Source: Anaerolinea sp. (lineage in GTDB: Bacteria; Chloroflexota; Anaerolineae; Anaerolineales; Anaerolineaceae). From it: a stretch of DNA of 64,000 bases. Below the pieces are notes generated by a model. It did not search any database, had not been told where the DNA came from, and saw only the letters and a list, made by a program, of their open reading frames with translations. This document shows, one piece after another, positions 17,327 through 25,882 of this stretch. Within the stretch, counting starts at the first letter, position 1; every line of letters begins with the position of its first letter. Position numbers and translations under genes: made by a program. The stretch lies in the NCBI GenBank assembly GCA_029975965.1, contig JARKOV010000015.1:1-64000 (forward strand), read 5' to 3'.

Positions 17327-18037
17327 TTAGAGCATGCCCAGCAATTCGAGCGCGTTCCTGGCAGCCGCTTTAGCCGCAGCTTGCTTGCTATGACCTGAGC
17401 CCCTGCCATACACCGTGCCATTGACCACCACCTCGACTTCGAACACCTTGGAGTGGTCAGGCCCGGATGAGTTGCGCGTGACGTAATGTGGCGCCTGGAA
17501 ACCTTGCGATTGCGCCCACTCCTGGAAAAGGCTTTTTGGGTCGTCGATGCTCTGGTTCGCCAGAATTTCTTCTGCAGCCTCCTCGAGCATCGGCGAGATA
17601 AAATCTTTCACCGCCTCGATGTCCTTATCCAGGTAGATTGCGCCAATCACCGCCTCGAAAGCGTCACAGATCAGCGCCGACCGGTCTCGTCCTCCTGCCA
17701 GGCCTTCGCCTTTGCCAAGGCGCAGCGCTCGCCCGAGGCCAATGTCGCGACCAAATTGGGCCAGTTGCTCGGTATAGACCAACGCCGAACGCATGCGGGT
17801 CAGGTCGCCTTCCGGCATTTCAGGATAACGGTTGTACAGCCAGGCTCCGACGATAAAATCGAGGATTGCGTCTCCGAGGAACTCCAGGCGTTCGTTATCT
17901 TCCAGGGCTTCACTGTGCTCGTTCAAGAACGAGCGATGAGTCAGCGCCCGGCTGAGGAGCATTAAATCGTGGAAATTCAGCCCCAACCGTTGGTCGAACT
18001 CCTGAGGCGTCTCGGTCAGACCATTTGCCTGTTCCAC
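17327..18037 (-). CDS. rnc: Ribonuclease III
   Basis: 236 residues from the GTG at 18037, which follows GGAGG by five bases. NERLEFLGDAILDFIV is the catalytic signature (Glu/Asp metal ligands), DAFEAVIGAIYLD the second acidic site, and DPKSLFQEWAQ ... KQAAAKAAARNALELL the C-terminal double-stranded RNA-binding domain. It cuts double-stranded RNA in rRNA maturation and turnover. The frame stays open to 18244, but that part has no family similarity and overlaps moaD-E. smc follows in the same direction 152 bases downstream; rnc-smc is a frequent pair. Confidence 0.94.
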   Translation of the reverse strand: MEQANGLTETPQEFDQRLGLNFHDLMLLSRALTHRSFLNEHSEALEDNERLEFLGDAILDFIVGAWLYNRYPEMPEGDLTRMRSALVYTEQLAQFGRDIGLGRALRLGKGEGLAGGRDRSALICDAFEAVIGAIYLDKDIEAVKDFISPMLEEAAEEILANQSIDDPKSLFQEWAQSQGFQAPHYVTRNSSGPDHSKVFEVEVVVNGTVYGRGSGHSKQAAAKAAARNALELLGML

Positions 18038-18161
18038 AATCACCTCCCTGGAACTCAGGGGGCGCGAACCGCCCGTCGGGAAGCCGGCTTTTACGTCTTC
18101 CGGGGCCGACCCGGCGGCTTGCGTCCCATCAGTTCCTTTAATGAAAATGTGTGCGATACGG

Positions 18162-18863
18162 TCAATCACCTTTTTGGGGCTGGTAATGCCCCTCGATCCA
18201 GATTTCGCCATTGGGTCCAATCTCTTTTTTCCAGACGGGTACAATTTCCTTCAGGCGGTCGATGCCGTAGCGGGCCGCCTCGAACACGCCGGTGTCGCGG
18301 TGCCCCGCGGTGCAGGCAATCGCTACGGTCGGCGTGCCTGCCTCCAGCCTGCCGATGCGCTGCACGATCGCGATCCCTTCCACACTCGGCCAGCGGTCGC
18401 GGATTTCGGCTGCGACCTGAGCCATTTTCGCTTCCGCCATCGGCACGTAGGCTTCATACTCGAGCAGCGCGGTCTCGTGAATTGAGCCTCGCTCGGTTAC
18501 CGCCCGCACCATGCCGCTAAAAATACAAGCCGCGCCGGTCGTGGGCAGCGTGATCTGCGTCACCAGCTCGTCCAATGATAGCGGCGCTTCGACGACCCGC
18601 AAAATGGTCGGTCCGCTCCCGCCGCTGACCGGCGGGAAAATGCCTACCTCAGCTCCATCGGGAAGCACATCACTATCAAAGGCAAATTCACGGTTGACCG
18701 CGACCACCAGATTACCCAGCGATTCGCTGGCTCGCGGAAAAGCCTCCACCACTTTGGCCTTCAGGTCGGCGACCCGCGCGCCGTCTGGAAGCTCGAAGCT
18801 CGTCCTGGCTTTGCCGGTGCGCTCCTTCAATGAAGCAAAAAACAAGACGGTCACCTCGATCAT
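18162..18863 (-). CDS. MoaD-MoaE fusion (molybdopterin synthase, both subunits)
   Basis: 233 residues. Residues 1-82 are MoaD (ubiquitin fold; [13 protein letters not shown] start, FPPVSGG end). Residues ~87-233 are MoaE ([76 protein letters not shown] with the catalytic Lys pair). Molybdopterin synthase turns cPMP into molybdopterin using a thiocarboxylate on the C-terminal Gly-Gly of MoaD. Here Gly81-Gly82 is internal, so cleavage after GG is needed, as known for mycobacterial MoaX. It overlaps moaC by 4 bases (ATGA). Confidence 0.93.
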   Translation of the reverse strand: MIEVTVLFFASLKERTGKARTSFELPDGARVADLKAKVVEAFPRASESLGNLVVAVNREFAFDSDVLPDGAEVGIFPPVSGGSGPTILRVVEAPLSLDELVTQITLPTTGAACIFSGMVRAVTERGSIHETALLEYEAYVPMAEAKMAQVAAEIRDRWPSVEGIAIVQRIGRLEAGTPTVAIACTAGHRDTGVFEAARYGIDRLKEIVPVWKKEIGPNGEIWIEGHYQPQKGD

Positions 18864-19363
18864 TCGTTCACCACGTCACCGCTCTGACCGCCGCGCTTTT
18901 CGACCAGGCGGATGTTCTGAATGCGCGCAGTCTTTTCCACCGCTTTGACCATGTCGTAGACCGTCAATGCAGCCACACTGACCGCCGTTAATGCCTCCAT
19001 TTCCACGCCGGTTTTTCCCGAGCTTCGCGCAGACGCCGAAATCAACACCCCGGGCAGTTCGTCACTCAGCACAAGATCGACGTCGATGTGGTTGAGCGCG
19101 ATGGGGTGACAGAGCGGGATCAGCTCGGAGGTTTTCTTGGCCGCCATGATACCCGCGATCTGCGCGACGCTCAAGACGTCTCCTTTCTTCATCAGCCCCT
19201 CGCGGATCAAACCGAGCGTGGCAGGCTGCAGGTGAACTTCTCCGCGTGCCACTGCCAGGCGCTCGGTCGCCGGCTTGTCACCCACGTCCACCATGTGGGC
19301 CTGCCCGGTCTCATCGATGTGGGTCAATCTTTGCGATTTCAACGGTTGAAACCTTCTAAGCAC
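18860..19363 (-). CDS. moaC: Cyclic pyranopterin monophosphate synthase MoaC
   Basis: 167 residues. [79 protein letters not shown] and a late Lys-rich segment define MoaC, which forms cPMP in molybdenum cofactor synthesis after MoaA. First gene of a two-gene Moco operon. moaA is not in the window. It is divergent from scpA. Confidence 0.96.
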   Translation of the reverse strand: MLRRFQPLKSQRLTHIDETGQAHMVDVGDKPATERLAVARGEVHLQPATLGLIREGLMKKGDVLSVAQIAGIMAAKKTSELIPLCHPIALNHIDVDLVLSDELPGVLISASARSSGKTGVEMEALTAVSVAALTVYDMVKAVEKTARIQNIRLVEKRGGQSGDVVNE

Positions 19364-19398
19364 GATTAAAAAAACCGACAGAATAAGCGCAAGCTTAA

Positions 19399-19404
19399 AT
19401 TATA
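19399..19404 (-). promoter_or_regulatory. -10 box of the moaC operon
   Basis: TATAAT on the minus strand, start expected near 19392, leader about 29 bases. This is too short for a Moco riboswitch. Confidence 0.5.
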
Positions 19405-19482
19405 CCCGATCCAGCCGATTTTCCACGGTTCTGATGCCGAAGTGATGCGCCCATTCTGCGTGGATTTCCCGGGAGAACCTGC

Positions 19483-19488
19483 TATAAT
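19483..19488 (+). promoter_or_regulatory. -10 box of scpA abutting its start codon
   Basis: TATAAT ends seven bases before the GTG at 19496, so the transcript would begin at or next to the start codon. Confidence 0.55.
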
Positions 19489-19495
19489 TTCACCC

Positions 19496-20287
19496 GTGAG
19501 TTTCCAGGTCGCCGGTCATCAGACAGAGCATTACCGCATCAGCACGCCCATCTACGAGGGGCCGCTGGATCTGCTGCTTGAATTGATCGAGCACGCCGAG
19601 CTCGACATCACCACCCTGGCACTCGCCCAGGTGACCGACCAGTATCTTGCCTACCTCAAGCACCTTGAAGATCGAGATCCGGCTGAAGTGTCGGCTTTCC
19701 TGGTGATCGCATCGCGCCTGTTGCAGATCAAATCCGCCGCGCTGTTGCCACGCCCCTCCATCGATGCGCCTGCCCAGGATGAGGAAGATCCCGGTGAAGC
19801 CCTGGCTCGCCAGTTAATCATTTACAAGCGATTCAAAGAGCTGGCCGGCGTGATCGCTGAGCGAGAAGCGCGTGGCCTGCGCACCTATTTGCGTGTCGCC
19901 CCGCCTGAAATCAAGGTGGAAGCCAGGCTCGACCTGACCGGCGTGACGGTGCGCGACCTGGTCCTCGCCGCCCGATCGATCTTGCTCAGCCAGCCCGATT
20001 TACCTGCGTTGAGCCGTGTGGTTTCGCGACCGCGTGTCACCATCCGCGAAAAGATCACCAGCATCCTTCAATCGATCCGGCGCATCGGTCAGACCACTTT
20101 CCGCGCCCTGATCCGCAGCGAGAGCGACCGGGTTGAGCTGATCGTGACGTTCCTGGCGATGCTCGAATTAATTAAACGGCGGATCGTGGTGGCAACCCAA
20201 CCCGCTTTATTTGGCGACATCGAATTATCGCCGACCGACGAGCTGCTGGAAGACGAAAATGAGGTCGAGATTGAATTCATCGACTGA
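19496..20287 (+). CDS. scpA: Segregation and condensation protein ScpA
   Basis: 263 residues. ISTPIYEGPLDLLLELIEHAELDITTLALAQVTDQYLAYL and DPAEVSAFLVIASRLLQIKSAALLP are the SMC-binding N-terminal part; the C-terminus has the winged-helix VTFLAMLELIKRRIV followed by an acidic tail. ScpA is the kleisin that bridges SMC heads. The GTG start at 19496 sits next to the -10 box; upstream frame to 19442 contains that box. The usual partner scpB does not follow. Confidence 0.95.
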   Translation: MSFQVAGHQTEHYRISTPIYEGPLDLLLELIEHAELDITTLALAQVTDQYLAYLKHLEDRDPAEVSAFLVIASRLLQIKSAALLPRPSIDAPAQDEEDPGEALARQLIIYKRFKELAGVIAEREARGLRTYLRVAPPEIKVEARLDLTGVTVRDLVLAARSILLSQPDLPALSRVVSRPRVTIREKITSILQSIRRIGQTTFRALIRSESDRVELIVTFLAMLELIKRRIVVATQPALFGDIELSPTDELLEDENEVEIEFID

Positions 20288-20370
20288 TCGTACCTGCTCA
20301 GGCTAATTGATAAGCGCGCAAGATTAGAGGCCTTTTTTACTGACACGGCCGAGTCGTTAGCATTAAAAAA

Positions 20371-20403
20371 AAACAGCGGGCAATTTAACCTGGCCCGCTG
20401 TTT
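20371..20403 (+). terminator. Terminator after scpA
   Basis: AAACAGCGGGC pairs with GCCCGCTGTTT around 11 bases, preceded by an A-run and ending in TTT, so it can act on both strands. Confidence 0.7.
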
Positions 20404-20440
20404 ACTGTCATTCAGAACTGCTACTCTGTCACATGTAATT

Positions 20441-20483
20441 TGATAGGTTATTTTGTGAGCAAAGCCCCCAAAATAACCCATCA
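20441..20483. repeat. Long inverted repeat, first of a palindrome cluster
   Basis: TGATAGGTTATTTTG (20441-20455) faces CAAAATAACCCATCA (20469-20483): 15-base arms with one mismatch. It lies between convergent genes. Part of the non-coding stretch 20288-20584, which otherwise holds only the scpA terminator and the two palindromes listed next. Confidence 0.75.
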
Positions 20484-20500
20484 AAATCAGTCTGACTGAC
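20484..20500. repeat. 17-base repeat with palindromic core, also at 41541 inverted
   Basis: AAAATCAGTCTGACTGA; its core TCAGTC-T-GACTGA is a palindrome. The exact reverse complement lies at 41541-41557, also in an intergenic position directly after a gene. Confidence 0.7.
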
Positions 20501-20526
20501 TACTACTTACTCGATTATGTCTCAAT

Positions 20527-20568
20527 TTTTCTGTAAAATGTGGGGTCAAGCCCACATTTTACAGAAAA
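20527..20568. repeat. Perfect 18-bp inverted repeat, copy 1 of a dispersed hairpin
   Basis: TTTTCTGTAAAATGTGGG (20527-20544), loop GTCAAG, exact complement 20551-20568. A close copy lies at 30051-30089, sharing 19 of 20 bases of the left flank and arm. Confidence 0.85.
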
Positions 20569-20584
20569 TTATATAAACAACCAC

Positions 20585-21124
20585 TTACTCTTCTTCGTCT
20601 TCGAATAGCTCGTAGGGCAGCCGGTTAGCGACCCACACCGCCATCAGGCGAATATGATCGCTCTCCTCAGGGATGCCTGGATACATCTCCGCATAGGCCT
20701 GGTCGAGGACCTCGTAGGTTTCCGCCTTCGGCCATTGGGTCATAAAGCCGGGCAGCTTGCTGCGGTCGGCTTCAGCGGGAAGAACTTGCTCCCATTGGCG
20801 AGTTTTCAGCATCTCATAAATGCGCGTGCGCAACTCCGCGTGCAGCTCGGACCAGCCCTGCAAGACCTGCGCGGCGAACTCAGGACGGCGTTCGAAAGGT
20901 GTGATCGAGCCCTTGACCCGGATCGCCAACGGCGCGAGAGCGCTGTTGCGGAATCCTGCCACGCTGACGTGCTTGCGAATCAAGGAGTTCAACCTTCCCC
21001 GTTGCTCGCCCGGCAGCTTCTCGATATCCTTCAGCACCGCCTGGATCACGCTCAGGCGGAAATCATCGTTCATAAACTCATTAATAGCATGGAATGGGAG
21101 GTAGCGAATCTGGTTATCGTCCAT
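20585..21124 (-). CDS. Conserved-looking hypothetical protein
   Basis: 179 residues, soluble and mostly helical, with an acidic C-terminus (LFEDEEE). I do not recognise the family. Notable stretches are RYLPFHAINEFMNDDFR, a basic RGRLNSLIRKHVSVAGFRNS and FERRPEFAAQVLQGWSEL. Codon use looks like its neighbours. It begins 24 bases upstream of the aldo/keto reductase stop, so the two may be co-transcribed. Confidence 0.65.
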   Translation of the reverse strand: MDDNQIRYLPFHAINEFMNDDFRLSVIQAVLKDIEKLPGEQRGRLNSLIRKHVSVAGFRNSALAPLAIRVKGSITPFERRPEFAAQVLQGWSELHAELRTRIYEMLKTRQWEQVLPAEADRSKLPGFMTQWPKAETYEVLDQAYAEMYPGIPEESDHIRLMAVWVANRLPYELFEDEEE

Positions 21125-21147
21125 GACGACCGATTATAAACCAACCT

Positions 21148-22092
21148 CTAGCGTTCTTCCAAGACCCGGTCGCTCATTTCATCCAGCCTCTGCACCTCAT
21201 CTTCTGTCAGCCGCCAGTGGAGCGCGCCGGCATTTTGCTCCGCCTGGGCGAGTGTCTTCACCCCCGGAATAGGAATCGCGCCTTTGCACATCACCCAATT
21301 GAGCGCTACCTGGGCGGGGGTCTTTGCAGCGTGATCTGTGCCGATGTGTTTCATCAAAGTCAGCAGCGGCTGGATCCGCTCGAGAAAACGCCTGCCGTAT
21401 CTCCCACCGCGAATTCCGGGTGGAGGGTTATCCGGGGTGTATTTACCGGTCAAAACGCCCATCAACAAGGGGCTGTAAGCGATCAGCCTGACGTTCAGTT
21501 CGGCACACAGGGCAAGCAACCCGTTCTTTTCCACTTTACGGTTGAGCAGGCTGTATTCCATCTGGTTTGACGCCAGGCCAATCCCCTCTCGCAGGAGTTG
21601 CGCATACGCTCGCTGCATCTGGTCTGCCTCGTAGTTGGATACGCCCACCGAACGAGTCAGGCCGGCTTGAACGGCCTCTGCCATGGCATCCATCCAGGTC
21701 TCGATATTAACCGGCGGCATAGGCCAGTGAATCTGGTACAGGTCGACTGAGGTCAGTCCCAGCCTGCGCAACGAGCCGCGCAGCGCATCCACCAACGCCT
21801 TGCGAGATAAACGCCATGGAAACGGCATGAATTTGGTCGCAACTTTCACCGGTCGTTCGGTCGCTTTGAGGAATTGCCCAACGATCTGCTCAGATTGCCC
21901 TTGACCATACGTTTCAGCCGTATCGATGAGCTGCAAACCCGCCGATAGCGAGTACTCAAAAGCCGCACGCAAATCTCCCAGCGTGTAATTTCGGCCATAT
22001 CCCCAGAACAGACGGTCACCCCACGCCCACGCCCCCACCCCCATCTCGATGCCTTCGAAGAGTGATTCTTGGGCCGGTATCTGCTCGCTCAT
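21148..22092 (-). CDS. Aldo/keto reductase
   Basis: 314 residues. NAD(P)H-dependent TIM-barrel oxidoreductase: GLQLIDTAETYGQGQSEQIVG carries catalytic Asp and Tyr, KVATKF the Lys, VDLYQIHWP the His; GVSNYEADQM and GVLTGKY complete the family pattern; IPIPGVKTLAQAEQN is the cofactor-phosphate segment. The substrate is unknown. The ATG at 22092 follows GGAGGTGG; the frame reaches 22122. Confidence 0.92.
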   Translation of the reverse strand: MSEQIPAQESLFEGIEMGVGAWAWGDRLFWGYGRNYTLGDLRAAFEYSLSAGLQLIDTAETYGQGQSEQIVGQFLKATERPVKVATKFMPFPWRLSRKALVDALRGSLRRLGLTSVDLYQIHWPMPPVNIETWMDAMAEAVQAGLTRSVGVSNYEADQMQRAYAQLLREGIGLASNQMEYSLLNRKVEKNGLLALCAELNVRLIAYSPLLMGVLTGKYTPDNPPPGIRGGRYGRRFLERIQPLLTLMKHIGTDHAAKTPAQVALNWVMCKGAIPIPGVKTLAQAEQNAGALHWRLTEDEVQRLDEMSDRVLEER

Positions 22093-22251
22093 GCCACCTC
22101 CGTTCCTGCCTATATTGTACATGCAGAATCCATACCGTTAATGCACAAAAGAATTTACCTCGGGGAGCAATATTGGCAAGACCCAAGGCAACTTTTCCGT
22201 ATTGACCGCGTATATGATGATGTAAAGAAAAAAATGGAAAGGAAATTTATC

Positions 22252-22992
22252 ATGAAACCTCGTCTGTTGATTGGATTGGTTGTTTTTGCCCTCATCGCCA
22301 CCACGGCATGCAATTTTAGCATCAATGTTGGCGGTAACCGGGTGCGCGGCTCCGGCAACGTGATCACCGAAGAACGCAAAGTGTCTGGGTTTGACAAAGT
22401 TCTGCTCAGCGGCGCCGGTGAGCTCAATATCGAACAGGGAAATACCGAGGCGCTCACCGTGGAGGCTGACGATAACCTGATGCAATACATCTCCACCGAA
22501 GTAGTCAACGGTCGCCTCGAGCTGCGCTTGAAGCCGAACGTCAACCTGTTCTTCTCCGATAAGATCATTTACCATCTGACCGTCAAGGACTTGAGCGAAG
22601 TGCAGATTTCCGGCTCGGGCAAGGTGATGGCTGAAAAACTGGAAGTCACAGACCTCGAAATTGGCACCTCTGGCTCGGGAAAGTTCGAGATCGATGACCT
22701 TCAGGCACGCAGCCTCACTGCGAACACCAGCGGCTCCGGCGAGTTTATCGTGGTCGGAAAGGTGGATGAGATCTCGGTCGATATCAACGGGTCAGGTAAA
22801 TTCAACTGCCCCGATCTCGAAGCTCAGAATGCCAACGTGCAGATCAGTGGCTCCGGCGAAGTGACCACCTGGGTGAAAGAAGAGCTGGACATCCGCATTA
22901 GCGGCAGCGGTTCGGTGCGCTATTATGGCAGCCCTGACACCAACCAGTCGATCTCTGGCTCCGGTAGCGTCAAGAAACTGGGCGACAAGTAA
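22252..22992 (+). CDS. GIN-domain (DUF2807) lipoprotein with SGSG beta-solenoid repeats
   Basis: 246 residues. Lipoprotein signal with lipidated Cys20 (LIATTAC). The rest is the putative auto-transporter adhesin head GIN domain: VSGFDKVLLSGAGELNIEQG followed by turns carrying SGSG or GSG (ISGSGKV, TSGSGKF, TSGSGEF, NGSGKF, ISGSGEV, ISGSGSV twice) spaced about 18-22 residues, the pattern of a right-handed beta solenoid. The role is unknown, probably at the cell surface. GGAAAGGAAA precedes the ATG at 22252. A strong terminator follows. Confidence 0.85.
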   Translation: MKPRLLIGLVVFALIATTACNFSINVGGNRVRGSGNVITEERKVSGFDKVLLSGAGELNIEQGNTEALTVEADDNLMQYISTEVVNGRLELRLKPNVNLFFSDKIIYHLTVKDLSEVQISGSGKVMAEKLEVTDLEIGTSGSGKFEIDDLQARSLTANTSGSGEFIVVGKVDEISVDINGSGKFNCPDLEAQNANVQISGSGEVTTWVKEELDIRISGSGSVRYYGSPDTNQSISGSGSVKKLGDK

Positions 22993-23007
22993 GATCTACA
23001 ACCAAAT

Positions 23008-23045
23008 CAAAACGGCGGTCGATGCTCGACCGCCGTTTTGGTTTA
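23008..23045 (+). terminator. Terminator between the GIN lipoprotein and dinG
   Basis: CAAAACGGCGGTCG pairs perfectly over 14 bases with CGACCGCCGTTTTG (loop ATGCT), followed by GTTTAT. It isolates dinG, whose own -10 box comes 24 bases later. Confidence 0.85.
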
Positions 23046-23068
23046 TAGAAATTTTGTCCATCCACTGG

Positions 23069-23074
23069 TATAAT
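23069..23074 (+). promoter_or_regulatory. Extended -10 box of dinG, leaderless
   Basis: TGGTATAAT (23066-23074). Counting the last T as -7 puts +1 exactly on the A of the dinG ATG (23081). No ribosome-binding site is present. Confidence 0.6.
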
Positions 23075-23080
23075 GCCTGC

Positions 23081-25882
23081 ATGCCCCCTATCGTCGCCAT
23101 CGATATAGAGACCACCGGCCTGGATCCCACCAGCGATGCGATCATCGAGATCGGCGCGGTGCGTTTTAACGGTCACCGGGTCGAGGCAGAATGGTCGACG
23201 CTGATCAATCCCGGCCGCCCCATCTCGCAGTTCATCACCCAACTGACCGGCATCACCAACGATATGGTGCGCAACGCCCCGCCGGTTAAAGCCGTGGTCA
23301 GCGAGTTGGCCGATTTCGTGGGAGACACGCCGGTTTTAGGGCACAACGTCTCTTTCGATCTGGCTTTTCTAACCCGCCAGAACATCTTGCGCTTCAACGA
23401 GCCGATCGACACCTATGAATTGGCCGCTGTCCTGCTGCCGACGGCCAGCCGATATAACCTCGGCGCTTTGGGCCAGGCCCTGGGCATCCTGCTGCCGGCA
23501 ACCCATCGCGCCCTCGATGATGCCCGAGTCACCCACGCCGTTTACCTGCAGTTGTTCGAGCTGGCTCACCAGCTTCCCATCGAATTGATCGCCGAATTTG
23601 TGCGGAAGAGCGAGCCATTCGATTGGGGAGCCGCATCGACTTTCCGTGAAGTGCTGCGCTCCTTAGCGCGTAAGCCGGTCCAGGCCAAGAAAGCCCGCGA
23701 CCACGGCGACCTGGGCGCGTTGTTCAACTTGCACCCAGAAGCGCCTTTACCGCCGGTGATGCCGGTGGATAACCCCATCCCCCTGGACACCGACGAGGTC
23801 GCCGCCCTGCTCGAATATGGCGGGCCGTTTGCCGACTACTTCCCAACCTACGAATACCGCCAGCAGCAGGTCGAGATGCTGCGCTCGGTGGCCAATTCGC
23901 TCTCCTATGGGCGGCATCTCATGGTGGAAGCGGGCACCGGCACCGGAAAATCGTACGCGTATCTGGTGCCCGCAGCGCTGTTCGCCATGCAGAACAACAC
24001 CCGTGTGGTCATTTCAACCAATACGATCAACCTGCAAGACCAACTGATCAAGAAAGACATCCCCGACCTGCGCGATGCGCTTGGCATCGACCTGCGCGCC
24101 ACGGTGTTGAAAGGTCGCAGCAATTACCTTTGCCCACGTCGCCTGGAAAGCCTGCGGCAACGCGGGCCGTCGAACGAAGATGAGATGCGCGTGCTGGCGA
24201 AAGTGATGACCTGGCTGCAATTCTCCGACAGCGGCGACCGAAACGAAATTAACCTGAACGGACCCGTCGAACGCGAAGTCTGGAGCCGGATTTCTGCAGA
24301 AGATGAGGGCTGCCGGGCAGAAGTTTGCATGGAGCGCACCGGTGGCGCATGCCCGTTCTATCGCGCCCGCCAGGCAGCCCAAAGCGCTCACTTGCTCATC
24401 GTCAACCATGCCTTGCTCCTCTCGGATGTTGCCACCGGCAACCGCGTCCTGCCGGAGTATAACTACCTGATCGTCGACGAGGCGCATCATCTCGAAGCGG
24501 CCACCACCAACGCGCTCAGCTTCCGCATCACCCAGTTCGATCTCGCCCGCCTGCTGCGCGAGATGGGCGGCCCTTCCACCGGTATCCTCAGCCGTTTGTT
24601 GCAGCAAGTGAGCCTTTTTTTGCGCCCTTCCGACCTGGCCGCCATGAACCAGGCCGTTGACCGGGCAGCCAACCTGATCTTCCGCCTGGAACACGCTTAT
24701 ATCGCCTTCTTCCGCTCGATCGAAGAATTTTTGGGTGAGCTGCGAGAAGGTAAACCGGTAGGCGCCTACGGACAGCAAGAGCGCATCCTCGAGTCCTCTC
24801 GCACCCTGCCCCCCTGGACGAACGTTGAGATCACCTGGGACGCCGCCCACGAGGCGACGGCCTTGCTGTCGAACCTGCTGGCAGAGCTGTACAAAACCTG
24901 CGGAGAGCTGCGCGAGGAAGCCGGGGAGGAGTTTGCCGACACCCTCGAAACGCTCGCCAACGTGTACCGCCGCCTGATGGAAGCGGACGCGAACATGCAC
25001 AGCTTCGTCGCGCAGCCGCAACAAGGCTACATATATTGGGCTGAGATCAGCCCAAACAACAACCAGTTGGCGCTACAGATCGCCCCCCTGCATATCGGCC
25101 CATTGATGGAACAATTCGTCTGGCACGAAAAAGCCGGGGTTATTCTCACCTCGGCTACCCTCACCGCCAATGAAGGCTTCGATTACATTCGCAACCGCTT
25201 GAACGCCGACGAAGCCGATGAGCTGCAACTTGGGTCGCCCTTCGACTATGAAAACGCAGCCATGCTGTATGTTGCCAACGATATTCCCGAGCCTAACGAT
25301 GCCAACGGCTTCCAGCGCTCGGTTGAGAATAGCCTGGTGCGCCTGGCGAAGGCCACCGGCGGGCGCATGCTGGCGCTCTTCACCTCCTACGCACAGTTGC
25401 GGCGCACCTCGCAGAATATCTCCGGCCCGCTCGCGGAAGCCGGCATCACGGTCTATGAGCAGGGTGAAGGCGCCTCCGCCAACACCTTGCTCGAAACATT
25501 TCGCGAGGCCGATAAAGCCGTCCTGTTGGGCACACGATCCTTTTGGGAGGGCGTTGATATTCCCGGAGAGGCGCTGTCGGTGCTGGTGATCGTCAAACTG
25601 CCCTTCGACGTGCCTTCTGATCCCATCATCGCCGCCCGTGCAGAGACTTTTGAAGATCCGTTCAATGAATACCACCTGCCCGAGGCCATCTTACGCTTTC
25701 GCCAGGGATTTGGACGATTGATCCGCACCCAATCGGACCGGGGCATCGTCGTCATCCTCGATAAACGCGTGCTGACCAAGCGGTACGGCCGCTCTTTTAT
25801 TGAAGCTTTGCCTTCCTGCAAGCTGAAAATCGGCTCGCTCAACGACCTGCCCAACACCGCCGCGCGCTGGTTAAATCTTTAA
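23081..25882 (+). CDS. dinG: DinG-type helicase with N-terminal DEDD exonuclease domain
   Basis: 933 residues. The N-terminal exonuclease (IVAIDIETTGLDP; GHNVSFDLAFL; HRALDDARVTH) is followed by an XPD/DinG superfamily 2 helicase: GTGTGKSYAYLVP Walker A (about 285), an Fe-S region with Cys in NYLCPRR, CRAEVCMERTGGACPF, then VDEAHHLE (about 465), HEKAGVILTSATLT and the motif VI region FRQGFGRLIRTQSDRG. These proteins unwind DNA forks, R-loops or G4 and trim 3' ends. The ATG at 23081 coincides with the predicted transcript start. The stop shares the TTAA sequence with the convergent lysA stop (4-base overlap). Confidence 0.94.
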   Translation: MPPIVAIDIETTGLDPTSDAIIEIGAVRFNGHRVEAEWSTLINPGRPISQFITQLTGITNDMVRNAPPVKAVVSELADFVGDTPVLGHNVSFDLAFLTRQNILRFNEPIDTYELAAVLLPTASRYNLGALGQALGILLPATHRALDDARVTHAVYLQLFELAHQLPIELIAEFVRKSEPFDWGAASTFREVLRSLARKPVQAKKARDHGDLGALFNLHPEAPLPPVMPVDNPIPLDTDEVAALLEYGGPFADYFPTYEYRQQQVEMLRSVANSLSYGRHLMVEAGTGTGKSYAYLVPAALFAMQNNTRVVISTNTINLQDQLIKKDIPDLRDALGIDLRATVLKGRSNYLCPRRLESLRQRGPSNEDEMRVLAKVMTWLQFSDSGDRNEINLNGPVEREVWSRISAEDEGCRAEVCMERTGGACPFYRARQAAQSAHLLIVNHALLLSDVATGNRVLPEYNYLIVDEAHHLEAATTNALSFRITQFDLARLLREMGGPSTGILSRLLQQVSLFLRPSDLAAMNQAVDRAANLIFRLEHAYIAFFRSIEEFLGELREGKPVGAYGQQERILESSRTLPPWTNVEITWDAAHEATALLSNLLAELYKTCGELREEAGEEFADTLETLANVYRRLMEADANMHSFVAQPQQGYIYWAEISPNNNQLALQIAPLHIGPLMEQFVWHEKAGVILTSATLTANEGFDYIRNRLNADEADELQLGSPFDYENAAMLYVANDIPEPNDANGFQRSVENSLVRLAKATGGRMLALFTSYAQLRRTSQNISGPLAEAGITVYEQGEGASANTLLETFREADKAVLLGTRSFWEGVDIPGEALSVLVIVKLPFDVPSDPIIAARAETFEDPFNEYHLPEAILRFRQGFGRLIRTQSDRGIVVILDKRVLTKRYGRSFIEALPSCKLKIGSLNDLPNTAARWLNL

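Noticed and set aside
19364..19495. Moco riboswitch ahead of moaC
   Set aside because: The predicted leader is only about 29 bases, too short for the aptamer.
20441..20568. CRISPR array
   Set aside because: The palindromes differ from each other and have no regular spacers; no cas genes are present.
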